Shown here: in pieces, positions 11,162 to 24,069 of the stretch
Layout: each line of letters starts with the position of its first letter
Position numbering within the stretch: position 1 is the stretch's first letter
From: Takakia lepidozioides
Taxonomy: Eukaryota > Streptophyta > Takakiopsida > Takakiales > Takakiaceae
Assembly (NCBI GenBank): GCA_030704615.1
Contig: CM060731.1
Location: forward strand, 93,478,756 to 93,542,755
Reading direction: 5' to 3'
DNA: 64,000 nt
The notes under the pieces: generated by a model
What the model saw: only the letters and a program-made list of their open reading frames with translations
Told to the model about the DNA's origin: nothing
Database searches by the model: none
Position numbers and translations under genes: made by a program

Positions 11162-14100
11162 ATGATTCATGCCTGTGAGCGTGGTTGTGTACTCTTCCGT
11201 GGGGAGTATGAGAATGTAGACATTTGCCCAGTGTGCCGCAGTTCCCATTACATTCCAGGTCGTGGAAGTGTGCCCAAGAAAGTATTGCGACACTTCCCTG
11301 TCATTCCAAGGTTGAAACGTATGTACCGATGTAAATCGATCGCTAACCTCATGACATGGCACGACAGACATAAGAGCCAGGATGGGTTGGTTCGACATCC
11401 AACTGATAGCAAAGCATGGAGACACATTGACGCCACATTTGAGGATTTTGCTGCAGAGCCACGATCTCTGCGATTTGGATTGGCCTTAGACGGTGTAAAT
11501 CCCTACGGAGCTCAATCCACAAGTTGGAGCACATGGCCCGTTCTCTTGGTCAATTACAATCTGCCTCCGTGGTTAATGACCAAAAAGTTCTTTGTCATGT
11601 TAGCGCTACTAATTCCTGGTAAGGAGTCTGTTACCTCGGACAACGTAAATGTTTACCTGATGCCCCTAGTGAAAGAGCTACTGGAACTATGGAGAGGGAT
11701 TGCAGCTCATGATGTTTCCCGTCCTCGTGGTCAACGCGAATTCACACTGAGGGCAGTGTTGATGTGGTCAATCCATGACTACCCTGCATATGGCTTGCTC
11801 TCCAGTCAAGTGACGAAAGGTTATGCTGGTTGTCCAGCTTGTGGACCTGGGGTGACTTCACAGCAGTTACACACATGTGGAAAAACTGTTTTCCTAGGCC
11901 ACCGAAGATTTTTGGCCCGCAATCATCCATATAGAAGGTCAAGAATGTTCAATGGCGCTACTGAGCATGGAACTCCTCCAAAAACGCAGACTGGAACACA
12001 AATCAAGGAGCTTGCAACAGCTCGCACTGCATGGGTGAAAAACGGAGGGACGCCAGATAGCAGGACAGACCCAGCAAAAACTAATGGAGTTAAGCGATTG
12101 TCAATTTTATATGTCTTACCTTATTGGGAGGTAATTCCTTCATGGCATTTAAATTGGCTGTGTACATTTTTGCGTTTTCTGTTTAAATTGTGATGAGTAA
12201 ATGCTCAATTGCTTATGTGTTCATTTTGTAAGGTCTCCTCATCCGCCACACATTTGACGCAATGCATTGCGAGAAAAACTTGGTTGAAAATATTATTAAA
12301 AGTATCTTTGGTGATAAAGACACATTGAAAGTTCGCCGTGATTTGGAGCTACTTGGGATGCGCCCGGAATTGTGGCTACAACGTGATCCTGACAGAGCAG
12401 ATACGTTAATTATGCCTCCTACCCCTTATGTCCTCACTGAGGCTGAGTTACAAGTCTTTCTGGAGATTGTGTAGAACTTGAAAATGCCAACAGGCTACGC
12501 ATCAGCTTTCAAAAAACATGTGGTGAACAAGAAGTTGTCTGGCATGAAATCACATGACTATCATGTGCTCATGCAGCAAATTATACCGCTTGCTATCCGT
12601 GGGCTCATGGCAAGTGGTCCTCGAAGGGCCATTTTGCGAGTATGTCATGTATTTAAGAAGTTGTGTGCAAAAGTGGTGAATCCTATAGAGTATGAGGAAT
12701 TGAGAACTGAAGCAGTTGTCACTCTATGTCTTATAGAGAAGGAGTTCCCACCATCATTTTTTGATGTGATGACACATCTGGTTGTTCACCTAGTGGATGA
12801 GTTGTACTTATGCGGGCCCGTAGCATCTTGTTGGATGTACCCCATGGAGCGGGCAATGAAAGATATGAAGGGCTACGTAAGAAACATGCCAAGGCCCGAG
12901 GGGAGCATGGCAGAAGGATACCAATTTGAAGAAGCATTGGGTTTTTGCACAGAGTATATGGCAGGATTTGATGGAAGTGTACGAAGGGTGTGGGATGCAG
13001 ATGAGGCAGAATCTGTGGAACGTGAAGTTGTGGAAGGAAGTTCTAAAGCCCGAAAATTGAATGATCTGTGTGATATTGTACATGAGTACATCATTCAGAA
13101 CCATCCTCGTTTGTCAGTCATGTTGGGATAAGAAATCTACTTCATTGACATTCAGATTTCCAAGTTTTAGTCATTTATCATTAGTTGGCATATGGCGTCT
13201 TTTCATATCTCCCACGCCACCTCTGTCAATCTCCTGGCTGACCCTCGGATTGTGACAGGATATATGAAGTAGAGTCCACACGGATAGAAGCCAGACGACG
13301 CTTGTTTCGTGAGGAGCAAGGGCTGGAAGGCATGAGCAATCCCACGGCAATTCAGTACCCTCCTGATTTGCATCATTGTCCTCCATTTACTGTTTGGCTC
13401 CCTCAAGGTGTACGGGATCATATCTCAATTCAATCAGATGGGCTTGATCCTACAACACGTGAGGAATTACTGGATCTTTCAAGGCCTCCATCATTTACTG
13501 CCCTGTCATTCAAGAGTATGACAGCGTATGGTAACCATTACAGGGTTACATCCCCCGGCATGAACACAACAAGTATGGTGTCTTTGGATTGTGGAGTCTC
13601 ATCTGTTTTCCAGCACCAGCCCATTACCAACAATTCAGGCAATGACATGGAGGAACCTACAAGATATGTGGGTCTTATAAGGGAGATTTTGCAAATTGAT
13701 TATGGCCAAACACAGCCTATAGTGTTTTTGTGTTCGTGGGTACGGGCGAGTCGCGTGGGTCGTCAACCTATGTCAATGAAGCAGGATGATGCTGGCTTCA
13801 CACTGGTCAATTTTAACCGTATGCTTCCACCTTTTGAGCAACCTTTTGTGTTTCCTGGCCAGGTTGATCAAGTGTTTTTTTCTGATTGTGTGAAGGAGCC
13901 GGGGTGGAAAGTCGTCCTGGAGAAGAGCCCCCGAACACGTAGAGTGGTCTGCAACATATCAATTGATAATGATGATGTGGCGGAAGTGGAAGGATTGTTA
14001 GCCCCACAAAGACTAGAGGAGACTCTGGTTACTCATGGCCCAACATGCAGCCGAGTGGTACCGGTTACTCCAGAGCAGGTGGCCTCCTTGTACCTCCGAG

Positions 14101-14213
14101 CACCCCGTATACATGGTGATGATGTTCAGCCAACCCTTGGACAAGATCAAGTCTGTGATGAAGACAGTGATACATGTAGTGACCCAGACATAGATGAGGA
14201 TGATAAAGATTAG
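11162..14213 (+). pseudogene. CACTA (En/Spm) TNP2-type transposase, nearly complete
   Basis: Exon 1 starts inside the TNP2 domain (IHACERGCVLFRGEY) and continues through FPVIPRLKRMYR, RFGLALDGVNPYG, WPVLLVNYNLPPW, HDYPAYGLLSSQVTKGY and FLGHRRFLARNHPYR (Transposase_21 landmarks in order). A GTAATT donor at about 12130 and an AAG acceptor at 12232 remove an intron, and the next exon gives LLIRHTFDAMHCEKN. An in-frame TAG (12472-12474) interrupts it, and the same frame continues to 13131 with the DUF4218 block LVDELYLCGPVASCWMYP. A last exon from about 13259 to 14213 carries DUF4216 (GFTLVNFNRMLPPF) and an acidic C-terminus. The N-terminus is missing where the minus-strand transposase abuts. CACTA transposases cut and paste elements with CACTA termini. 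One nonsense codon and the lost start argue for an inactive copy. Confidence 0.85.
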
Positions 14214-14299
14214 ATATGCTAGATTTGTGCACTCCAGTTATAGACCATGCATGATAGTTTAAGGTGGTAACACTCCCTTCGCATTCCCATTAAGATATC

Positions 14300-16400
14300 A
14301 TGATTGGACAGTGGATTTTATGATCAATTATGGAGTGCTTTCCTTTCAGTACCCTTTATTCATTTGTTGTTGCAATTGGCTTTGGACCAACCCGTGCTGG
14401 TACCATTGCCATGGGTTCTGCCTGTAATGTTTTCTTGCCATGGATTCGGCACACGCCACGAAAGGCCATCCAGACCATCCTCTGGAAATGCTCCAATGTT
14501 GTTTCAAACATCTCCATATTGCAATGGATACAACACTGACATTAGATGAGTGAAAGTGAGACTAGACCTCCAGCCAGCCGGCTTTCCCACATCAAATTGA
14601 AGGGGATCTGTAGAGGATAGATAACGGTTGTTGCCTTCTCAATGTCTTTTCCAATCACCTCTGCAATGAACTGGGGTATAAGATCCTTCAAATCACAAGT
14701 TTGAGCATCACGCACAAGCCACTTACGGGGATAGAGTTTCCAATGCGAACCATTGGTCTTTTATTGATAGCATTGTTGTAAAATACATGGACCAACATGG
14801 TCATTTTCGGGAATGACATATAGTACGCTTTCATGTACTAAGTAAGCATGCAACTATGTACCAGTGACGTGGCTTGTTCGCCACTTAACATGTTTGCCCA
14901 TTCAGCCATCTCCACATTGCCATGGATTTTGCATGCTGGATTGTGAGGCCATCCACGCCGTCCTCTGGAAATGCTATCATGGGGTTTCAGCTATGTCCAC
15001 ATTTCCCTGGATTATGCCTGCATGAAGCAAGGCCAACTGCATTCAGCACCCTCCACTTTATTTTAGTATTGCAGCAACATTCAAAGCACTTCAATTTGTA
15101 TCCATCGAGAACATCTAGGCTGGAAAAAGAAATTGTTGCAGCAGAACTTAGGAAAGTACTTCTCCCCTTCCACTACACACGTGAAATGAAAGAAGCCAAC
15201 CAACAGCATATCAGCCAAGAAAATATGAAACCAGCCAAGAAAAGAGCCAATATATGCAGTGAAGGTCGACACTAAATGAAACTTATCCAACACTTACATT
15301 AGAGGAGGGAAGCTAAGTCTTACCTCCATAAGCTTGCCCACATCAAATTTGGGAGCTTTCAGAATTTTTCCTTTCCGGTTGAATGAACTTGGCTACAAGA
15401 TCCTTCAAATCACAAGTTTGAGCTTCACACACAATGAACTTACAGGGATTGAGCTTCCAATGCGAACCAGAAGTCTTATATTGATAGAATTGTTGTAAAA
15501 TACATGGACCAACAATGACAGTCTCTGGAATGACATATAGTACAGTTTCTTGTAGTATGTCGCACACAACTATGTACCAGTGACGTGGCTTCTTTGCCAC
15601 TTGCCTCCTTTGCCCATTCAGTCATCTCCACATTGTCACGGACTCTGCATGCACCACGCAAGGCCATCAACACCATCCTCTGGAAATGCTATAATCAGCC
15701 ATCTCCACATTGCAATGGATTTTGTCCGCACCAAGCAAGGCCAACTGCATTCAGCAGCCTCCACTTTATTATGGTATTGCAGCAACATTGAAAGCACTTC
15801 AATTAATATCCAACAAGAACATGTAGGTATGAACTTACATTCGTACTCCTCCCCTTCCACTACACACGGGCAATTTAACCCCTGGTACCTCAACATGCTC
15901 CCCTTCAAGCTCTTCCAACTCACCAACATGTCGCTCTATCTTTGCTCCCACCTCCTCACTGTATGTGATCCCCATGAAAGCAGCCAAGCAACAAGATACC
16001 AGCCAAGAAAACAACCAATGTATGCAGTGAACGTCGACACTAAACTGAAACTAATCCAGCACTTAAATTAGAGGAGGGAAGCGAGTTCTACCTCCATAAG
16101 CTTGCCCACATCAACTCTGGGAGCTTTCATAATATTTACTTTATGGATGAAGGTGTTATGTATAGGATACATACTGGTTGATATCTTCTCAATGTCTTTT
16201 CCAATCACCTCTGGAATGAACTTGGCTACAAGAACCTTCAAATCACAAGTTTGAGCTTCATGCACAATGATCTCCCTCATCTTCCACCGAAGCAAGCTGA
16301 GACATGGTAACACTACTTACGTCAGGCTGCATATCGCGAAACTGGTGAAGGACCTGCATGGAAATACTGGCTGCATACAATGTTTTGCAGTGTTCCTGAC
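14300..16400. repeat. Three degenerate copies of a 0.7-0.8 kb repeat
   Basis: AATCACAAGT followed by TTGAGC recurs at 14691, 15408 and 16241 (spacing 717 and 833 bp). Copies 1 and 2 share long colinear runs, including TTGTAAAATACATGGACCAA, GAATGACATATAGTAC and ACTATGTACCAGTGACGTGG. CATCCTCTGGAAATGCT or a variant also recurs near 14476, 14960 and 15673. No protein is encoded. This looks like old tandem duplication in the 3' part of the CACTA neighbourhood. Confidence 0.75.
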
Positions 16401-17779
16401 AAGCAACCACCATTGCAACCGTCATGTTCTATGGAAATTTCTGTCTCTGTCTCTCTCTGTCTCTCTCTCTCTCTTTCCCACTCACACATGAACCTCAGAA
16501 ATGGACATCAGAGACCTGAAATGCCTTCATTATCCCCAAAAACTATTGGCTGGTGTACTTGAGGTTCTATTTCTTTCATAGACTGCCATTCAACTTCTAA
16601 GAATTGCATCATTTTGTCGAAGAGCCCTAGAAATTGTCTGACATTTTTAAAATTGTGCGTAGCAAGTGCGCTTAATGTGGTTGGGTCGCTTCTTTGTGAA
16701 GCCAATGCAGAAAATCCGCAACATGTAATTGTCTGTTGTTTTCACATCCACATGTGACTCTATCAGACTCTACCATTTCCGCACCAGCCTCCATCAACTT
16801 GTCTGTGGTGAAATTTATTCCCTGGACCAATCCCAAGTCAATTTACAACACGGCCTTTAACCCTGACAACAAAAAAAACTCACTTTAGAGTGCCAAAAGA
16901 CACAGATTTACCTGAGAATAAGCACTTCAATTTCGCTATGATGTACTGAGTGATAAGAGCCCCATACTAGAAGCAGCACTGCACCCACTTAAAATGAGAG
17001 TAACCTAAAAGTTAGTGAGGACATTGCGACCCTGCACATTCTTGGTGAAGCCAGTTTGGCAATTCGCAGAGAGAACACATATACTGGCGGCCAGCTTCAA
17101 CCTTTCCTTTGTAATATCTTCCATTATTTGACCGGCCAACCTGTGATGACGACAATGCTACCCATATCCTAACAGCATTGCATTCGAAAAGAATTCCCAA
17201 AATCAAGATCATGAGGGGAAATGTGAAGTTCCCTTTGGAACCTTCCACATAGAATGAAGGGTTTGACAGCGAAATAAGGACAAAAAGGGGGAGGAAGATG
17301 CAGGTTCCGATTGGGATTTCGCATCGGGCCTGTAGCTTCATGATGGTGATTGGTTATAACTGCTAATGGAAGAGATGTAGACTTGGCAGTAGATATTTAA
17401 ACGTTTCGATTATAACTTACCAATCTAACACCAGATAACCTTTGTAAATCCTATCGAACTCTCCCTTCGAATTCGCATCGTCGATGCTTCCATATATGTC
17501 CATGAAGGTAACGTTCCAAATTTCTTCAAGTAGATGCAGTTCTCGCCTATGATATGATCACCATGCTATCCTGCAATCATCGCATTTGAAGACACGACCC
17601 GTCGTTCAGCCATACTGTCGCACATTCCCTCTCTGCAAACTCCACATTCCAAATGGCATCCTCTGCAGACTCTCACTTTACAGACTCAATGAAGAATGCG
17701 ACTTAGTGCTCTACGGTAACTACAAAATGCTTGAGCTATATCAAACCAATATGAAACTAACACATGTACTAAGCTGATA

Positions 17780-18341
17780 GGATTTCGGCAAACATGGATG
17801 GATGAGCTCATCCAATGGATGGATCCATTCATGTATATGTCTTCAAAATGACACGTGTACTAATAAAGTCATATAAATGCCTTTAAAATGCCATGTGTAG
17901 TGATGTAGTCATATATATAGAGTCATGAATCAATCTGCAGTCAAACAATCATAAGTTTACATGCCATGTCATGTTATGGATGAACTCGTCCTATGGATGA
18001 ATACATTCGTGTATTTGCCTTCGAAATGATACGTGTAGCGATGTAGTCGTATAATTAGAGCTGTGAAACCATCTCCAGTCATGGAGTCATAACATTCCAT
18101 GAAACGTCGTCCACGTGTAGTCAAACATATCACACTAGTCATATAAACCATCCCTGTCATTGTGGTCAACAATGTTTGACCAAAGCTTCATAACTTTCCG
18201 GAGTCATGTAGTGATATCCTACGTCATGTAGTGATAAAACTATGACTGCAACGCATTTCAGCGCTCTGTAGTCATCTACCTAGTGTAGTTTTTATGACTC
18301 CGCCAAAGCCGTAGTCCTAAAAACGCTCATCTCTTGTAGTG
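17780..18341. mobile_element. Right end of a CACTA element: subterminal repeats plus terminus
   Basis: The segment ends in CTCTTGTAGTG at 18331-18341. Read on the minus strand this is CACTACAAGAGATGAGCG, the canonical CACTA terminus. The preceding 500 bp are rich in short GTAGTCAT/GTAGTGAT/TGTAGCGATGTAGTC motifs in both orientations, as expected of transposase-binding subterminal repeats. The terminus abuts LTR sequence of the minus-strand retrotransposon at 18342, so the CACTA element appears to have inserted in that LTR. The 3-bp target duplication would be GAA (18342-18344). The matching left end is not identified in the window. Confidence 0.65.
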
Positions 18342-19059
18342 GAACAAGCCTTAGTTCTTTTAAGTGAAATCCACTCTATCACATAAACTAAGTCAAGCCA
18401 AAGGCACCATTACTTAAGGAATCCACCCTACAAAGCCCTCAACACACTCCTTCTCAATACCTAGAGCTATGGTGGTGAGAAAGGCTCATGGAGGCTCAAC
18501 TACAAGAAGATGAGCCCTCCTCAACCCTCACAAGGGAAAAACCCATCCCCATGTCCCAAGTGAGGCTTGATACCTCACTTGGCATATGAGACCAAATGCA
18601 GTCCCAACACACAAAATATAAATATAAATATCTAAAATGTCATAGTTAACTAGAAATAGGTAATTCTAGTTACCCATGACTAAAACCATGACAGCTGTCG
18701 TGCAGGTCTAAGCATCGTGCCGCAACATACATCAATGTCCATCACACATTCTAAGCATACAATCCTAGAAAGCTATGTCACAATCGGCCCCCTAGCTGGT
18801 GATGAGGTCCTTCTAACATCGGATAGCTGACAAATATCCATCTCAATAAGATCATCGTTGGGTCTTCAATCGCACATGTCCCAATTTTCTAAAGTTTATG
18901 GATCAAGAGGCCGGGTGCAAAGAGAGCCCCATCGTTAGTCGCCTGCATGCAATCCATGATCTTCAATTGAGTATCCATGGCGTTGAGCTCCCACCAGCTA
19001 GACCTTGGATCACTTGTCAACTCCATCATTGTCATCCCCATTACCTTTGTCCAAGGCAT

Positions 19060-20171
19060 CGTGGACACAACCATTATCCGCTAGGAACCTCCTCAAGTGG
19101 TGGTGTTAAGCATCCCATGTGCCACCCCCTTGAGCATTTGTCACATACCAACATGGTTGCGGCACCACCAACATGCCTACATAACATGCAACGTAACCCT
19201 GCAGGTACCACTGCAAGGTTGGGATCTATCCTCCCATCCACATGGGGAAGGTGACATGGCGCACAATTGCGCACATGGTCCTTCCATACCATGCCATCCC
19301 GACCCTCCAGAATCAACACTCCTGAAGGCAACACCTCCCGTACCCGTAAAGTCACACGCCCTGCTGTGACATCCAAGGTCGTAGGTCCTATCTGCTGTAG
19401 ATACACATAATCCCCAAGGTTGAATCTCCAAACACCCAGTCGATATCCGCCTCCACGTATGGTGACATACCTCAATATGTCTCAGTGTTGGGCAATAGCA
19501 AGGTTCTCAAAAGCCATAGGCATGACTTTCTTGAACAACTCTGCCTGTTGGTCACACACTTGTGTCCATACATCCGGATCATCAAGATCAAGGACTACTG
19601 CAGCCTCCCTGCGAATAGATGCAGGCAAATCTGGCTCTCGGCCGAAGAGAAGAAAGTAAGGTGAGAAGGAAGCAAGTGACGTTTGTTTGCTGAACCTATA
19701 GCCCATAGCCAACCAAGGCAGTTGAAGGTCCCAATCTCCCAGGTGTCCCTTCTGCAAACCGTACTTGTGCAAACCCCTCTTGACTGTCTGAACACCTCTC
19801 TCTGCCAAGCCATCAGCTTCGGGATGATCTCGAAAAGTAGTGTGGTGGTCTATCAAGGCTTGCTCACACAAAGCCTGAAACTCCCCCAAGAACTCTCTCC
19901 CCTGGTCCATGAGTACCTCGGCTGGAGCACCAAATTGGCTAAGCACTCGATCTAAGAATGCATATACAGCCCCCTCACTTGCCTTGTCAAGCAATGCCAC
20001 CAGTTCAATCCATATGGAGAAGTGTTCCACCATCACCAACACATACTTGTTATGACAAATCGTTGGTGACAATGGGCATGCGAAGTCAAGACTCCAACGA
20101 TAGCCCAATCCCATAATGGGTAAATGATGCAATTGTGGAATAGGTGCATTGAAGGAAGCACGCACCTTCAC
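19060..20171 (-). pseudogene. Copy B integrase core plus PHD finger
   Basis: WSLDFACPL (first Asp), MDQGREFLGEF (second Asp) and DHPEADGLAERGVQ (Glu) form the catalytic triad. The YRFSKQTSLASFSPYFLLFG segment and a GPF/GPY-like module follow. A stop separates AIAQH from RYVTIRGGGYR. The C-terminus reads CMLC...CDKCSRGWHMGC and ends at a stop (about 19074) just before the last Cys pair of the PHD finger, so the finger is truncated. Presence of the same PHD module as in copy A shows it belongs to the family. Confidence 0.85.
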
Positions 20172-20383
20172 ACACCATGCACCTTGCCACTAACTGCTGC
20201 ACATCCGTGTGCATATCCCGCCACCAGTACTGCCATTGCAGCGCGCCGCACCCCAAAATGTCTCAACTCCTCATGGGCATGGCGTACCAATTGCGCTCGT
20301 TGTGTTGGATGAGGCACAATCCTCACTCGTCCATCCTCCCATACTCGGAGTAGATGAGTCCCCTCCCACTTGAACCTCTTGGC

Positions 20384-22279
20384 TCATTGTAGGATCCGAT
20401 CTCTTCTCTTAACAGTCACACTGGATGTTGTCTCTCCGGTACAAAGGTAGGCTAACACTGCTGCATCTTCATGCACATCCTTAGCACCACCAAGCTCCTC
20501 ACTGATCTCTGGATCGTCATGCATACTTTCTCCATGACCAATCACATGGGATGGACAAGCTTGAGCTCTCATTGCTAGAATGCACAAACAGGCAGATGCG
20601 TGCCATCCTGGCACCATCTCCTCGTTTGTCTCACCATGCCAACGAGCTCCTGTATCATCAAGCTCACTTGTGCATGGATTACGACTCAATCCATCCGCAT
20701 CCCGGTTGACTATTCCGGCTCGATGAACCACCTGGAAGTCGTACTCTTGAAGCATAAGTGCCCCACGTGCAAGCTTCCATGTAAGCTTGTCTGACTCCAT
20801 CAATCACTTGAATGATTGGTGATCCGTGACAAGGGTGAAGAGATTGCCATAGAGAAAGCATCTGAAATGTGTCACTGCCCATACTGCAGCTAGACACTCT
20901 CCTTCATATGAGCTATACTTCGCCTCAGCATCATTGTTCGAGTGGCTAGCATATGCCACTACGAACTCTCTTCCCTCATCATCCACCTGTGTGAGCACTG
21001 CTCCAATCTCCAACATACTCCAATCCGTGTGTAGCTGGAAAGGCCGCCCCCGAATAGGCCGCCTCAGAATAGGCGCAAAAGTCAATCGAGCCTTGAGTTC
21101 CTCAAATGCTTTCTCCTGCTTTTCTCCATACCACTCTGACCCACATTGATTAACTTGGTAAGAGCTTCGCATGCTTTGCTAAATCTTTGACAAAACCGAC
21201 AATAGTAGTTGCCAACCCCATGAAAGCACGAACTCTGCTTACATCTATGGGGCGGGAATGCGTGCAATGGGCCTCCACATTGTTGTTGAACACCCAATCC
21301 TCTAGGGTATATCATGTGGCCCAGAGATACCATCTGATCGTGGAAGAAACTTGCACTTTCCAGGGTGCAGTTTCAATCCATGCGCCCTCAAGCGCTCAAA
21401 CACCACTGAAGGTATCTCTCATGCTCCTCAACCGTGGCACTAAAGATGATGATGTCATCAATATAGCACCGGACAAAGTCTAGCTCTGCAAGAATCCTAT
21501 CCATGACCTCTTTAAACTGTGAGGAACATTCTTCAACCCAAATGGTAAGAAGAGCCATTGGTACAAACAATCATTCCCATGCTTGTCAATCCCCATAATG
21601 CCGTCTTTGCTTGTCAGCCTCTTTGATGACAACTGGTGATAACCCGATCATAAGTCCAATCCAATGTGCTAAACACCTTCGCATGCCCAATGGCATCAAA
21701 GATTTTCTCTGGAGTTGACATGGCATATCTATCAGACATTAGTCTGACGGTTCACAGGATGACAGTCCCCACACATCTTCTTTCGTCCAATTGCCATATA
21801 TGTCATTCTTAGCTGACATCACCGTTGCTAAGGCATTACTCCCCGACATGACAACTCCACCAATCCGCTTTGAACAACTCCATAGTCCGTGGACTGGATC
21901 CAAAGACCTCCAATGTCACTTATACCTGTAGGGCCTTCGAAAAATTGGCGTATCACTTGTCAAATCAATACGAATCTTCTGGCAATTCAAAGGCAAAGCA
22001 ATTTCTATAAGCCATTAGAAATTGTTGGATCCTCCGTCTCTCTCCTCCAGTGACTGTAGGTCCAACATCTGGTTCCCACTTGTCTGACTGCAAACTTGGG
22101 TACGCCAGGCTTGGAGGTAGGAGACACATCCTTTGGTTGATAGATAGCAACCTATTGGCTTGTCCGCCCACCCTGACTAGGCGTAGCCTCCACTTGCTCC
22201 GCCATAGCCACCTTGAGAACATCATCTGCGCAAGAAACATCCTTAACCTCTTCAAAAACCTTAGCACCTTGGCCTCCAA
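20384..22279 (-). pseudogene. Copy B reverse transcriptase and RNase H, broken
   Basis: WEPDVGPTVTGGERRRIQQF marks the RT start (22080-22010). The catalytic block YIDDIIIF is at about 21470, SLGHMIYPRGLG at about 21330, then RPFQLHTDWSMLEIGAVLTQ (RNase H start, about 21030) and NRDADGLSRNP (about 20690). Stops and frameshifts separate at least five pieces. The RPFQLHTD junction, which is frameshifted in copy A, is in frame here, showing that the two copies decayed independently. Confidence 0.85.
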
Positions 22280-22407
22280 TGATCCTCAGTGTATTGGCTT
22301 CCCCACTCCTATACTGCTGCTTGAGAGATCCAATGACTCTCTCTTTGCACATCTCATCCCACATCTGCCATGGGGGTTTGCCCCCCACGATCATGTGCTC
22401 GCCCCAA

Positions 22408-23660
22408 TCATGCCTCCACCGTCCCGGTTGGCAGAGAGGGTGCAAATACCAATAGAAGTGCAGAAATAGCCACCAATGCTTGCAATCTCCGTTGCTCAGC
22501 CATGCATAAGCCAATAACCCATGTCAGGCAATTTAGATCCATTGCTTGACCCAACACCCAACGGCGTGATGCCTCTGACAGAGCTGGCACAGTTGTAGTG
22601 CCCGTGGAAAACCCCATTGCCCGCTCTCGCTCATCCGCACTAGGCTCCACCAGTTGCTGTAGCGCATTGTCCCAAATCAACCCTGGACCATTGTCTCGAA
22701 AAGCATGAGACGAGGGAAAACTTATGAGTGTAGGCAAGGCCGCATGTGGTTGCCCCACTCGATTGACCACCGCCAAAGATGGACGGTCATCATGTCGCAC
22801 TCTCTGTGGTTGCCTCCCTTGGTCCAAAATGTCATCAACCATGAAGGGGTGGCCGTTGAATGGAATCATAGGCTCTCTTGAGCAACTCTGGTGGTACAAG
22901 ATTGGTCCACCATAACCTAGGCCTACGTGCCCGTGACCCCACTGCACCTGCATCCAATAATACAGCTGGTCCAATCCATGAACGACCTGATGCACACTAG
23001 CCATAACCCTGGCTCGAGAATCCCCCATAAGAGGAACATTCTCCAAGATATAGGCTACATGTTGCACTTGCCTCGTCTGCACGTCACGCAACACTCGCAA
23101 TATCTCCCAAAACAAATACGATCGTGCATCATGCAAGCCATTCCCATAACCTGCGGGAGAGTGTCCTTGGCAAGGCCATCCGGTTATCACCAAGTCAATG
23201 GGACCATGCCGGTCCAAATCATCCGCCCCCAGCAAGGTAATGTCTGCTGGCAAGGCCTTTTGATACCCTTGAATTGCTGATAGAGGCAACAACTCAGGAT
23301 ACCGGTGTGTGAGCAAGGCGATGTGGCGCATAGAAATACGCCGAGCAATCTCATCCTTCTCCACATACAAGTACTTGCGTACTTTAATCCCTGCTTGCAA
23401 TACTCCTGCAAGCCCAGTGCTCATGCCTCCAAACAGGTCTAGCAAATAAATCCCTAAGTCAGGTGGTTGCCAGGTAATGGGCACTATGTCCAAAGGAGCT
23501 AACTCAGGAGGTACAGGTGATGTCACGAAACTCCCCTCGCTCACCAATGGAAAGGCCTCCTGCCATGCTTGGTGCACACACTCGTCTGCTACTCGCTGCA
23601 AATTCCCCCACAGTGGAATATGCACAGGCATATGAAGAAGCAACTCAACATTGTTTGTCC
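22408..23660 (-). pseudogene. Copy B cytosine-5 DNA methyltransferase domain (DNMT3-like)
   Basis: In order: LLDLFGGMSTGLAGVLQAG (motif I, AdoMet binding), YLYVEKDEIARR (II), DLVITGWPCQGHS (IV, catalytic Cys of PCQ), YILENVPLMGD (VI, ENV), and near the end ERERAMGF and SRRWVLGQAMDLNCLTWV (IX/X). The motif VIII block, intact in copy A as HRPRLWWTN, is out of frame here between about 22960 and 22850 and the frame then recovers, so two compensating indels have destroyed it. Downstream of the domain a linker of about 90 residues leads to a TAG and then RT. The protein would methylate cytosines de novo if intact. This copy is not expected to be active. Confidence 0.85.
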
Positions 23661-24069
23661 TCATCAGATGGTGGCCTATCATCTGCATGGCAACCTTCTG
23701 GAGGGTATAATAACATTGAGGAATATTCAAAACTAGGAACAACCTTTCGGCAGTTACCCATCAAACAAGACTGAATGATAAAAACAACCTTATGTAAGAT
23801 AAAACATTTTTTGCTCTTCCATCATGTACTCTCGCATGTACTGTTTGCCCATCACTAGTATGTCGGAGTTCAAGATGATCATGGTAGGTTGGGCCTAGTA
23901 TACAAACGGTCTCTCTTTCAATATCTTCTACTACTTTTTGCCTGCTTTGTTTGCTTTGCAGCTGGATAACCTCACCATTTAGTCGCTTATTATTGATAAT
24001 TGGTTTCCGTAGACTGTGTTCCCAACACTCGTTTGCACCCAACTCACTGTGGTTGGACCTGACATGCAT

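Larger units (their letters stand above)
18342..23660 (-). mobile_element. Copy B: 5'-truncated Ty3/gypsy element with DNA methyltransferase and PHD finger
   Basis: Reading 23660 to 18342, the order is methyltransferase, RT, RNase H, integrase, PHD finger, a G-rich polypurine tract (AGCTAGGGGGCC, about 18797-18785), a short spacer, then LTR core from 18693 down to 18342. Gag and protease are absent, and homology to copy A starts just upstream of the methyltransferase (QRVADECVHQAWQEAF). The LTR is cut at 18342 by the CACTA terminus. The pol frame is broken by many stops and shifts. Homology to copy A is full length for the retained part but clearly diverged, so this is an older insertion of the same family. 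Confidence 0.9.

Noticed and set aside
6469-18341. CACTACAACAAATTG at 6469 and the terminus at 18341 as the two ends of one CACTA element
   Set aside because: Termini agree only loosely after CACTACAA, the 3-bp flanks differ (TAA versus GAA), and the left side lacks the GTAGTCAT subterminal repeats.
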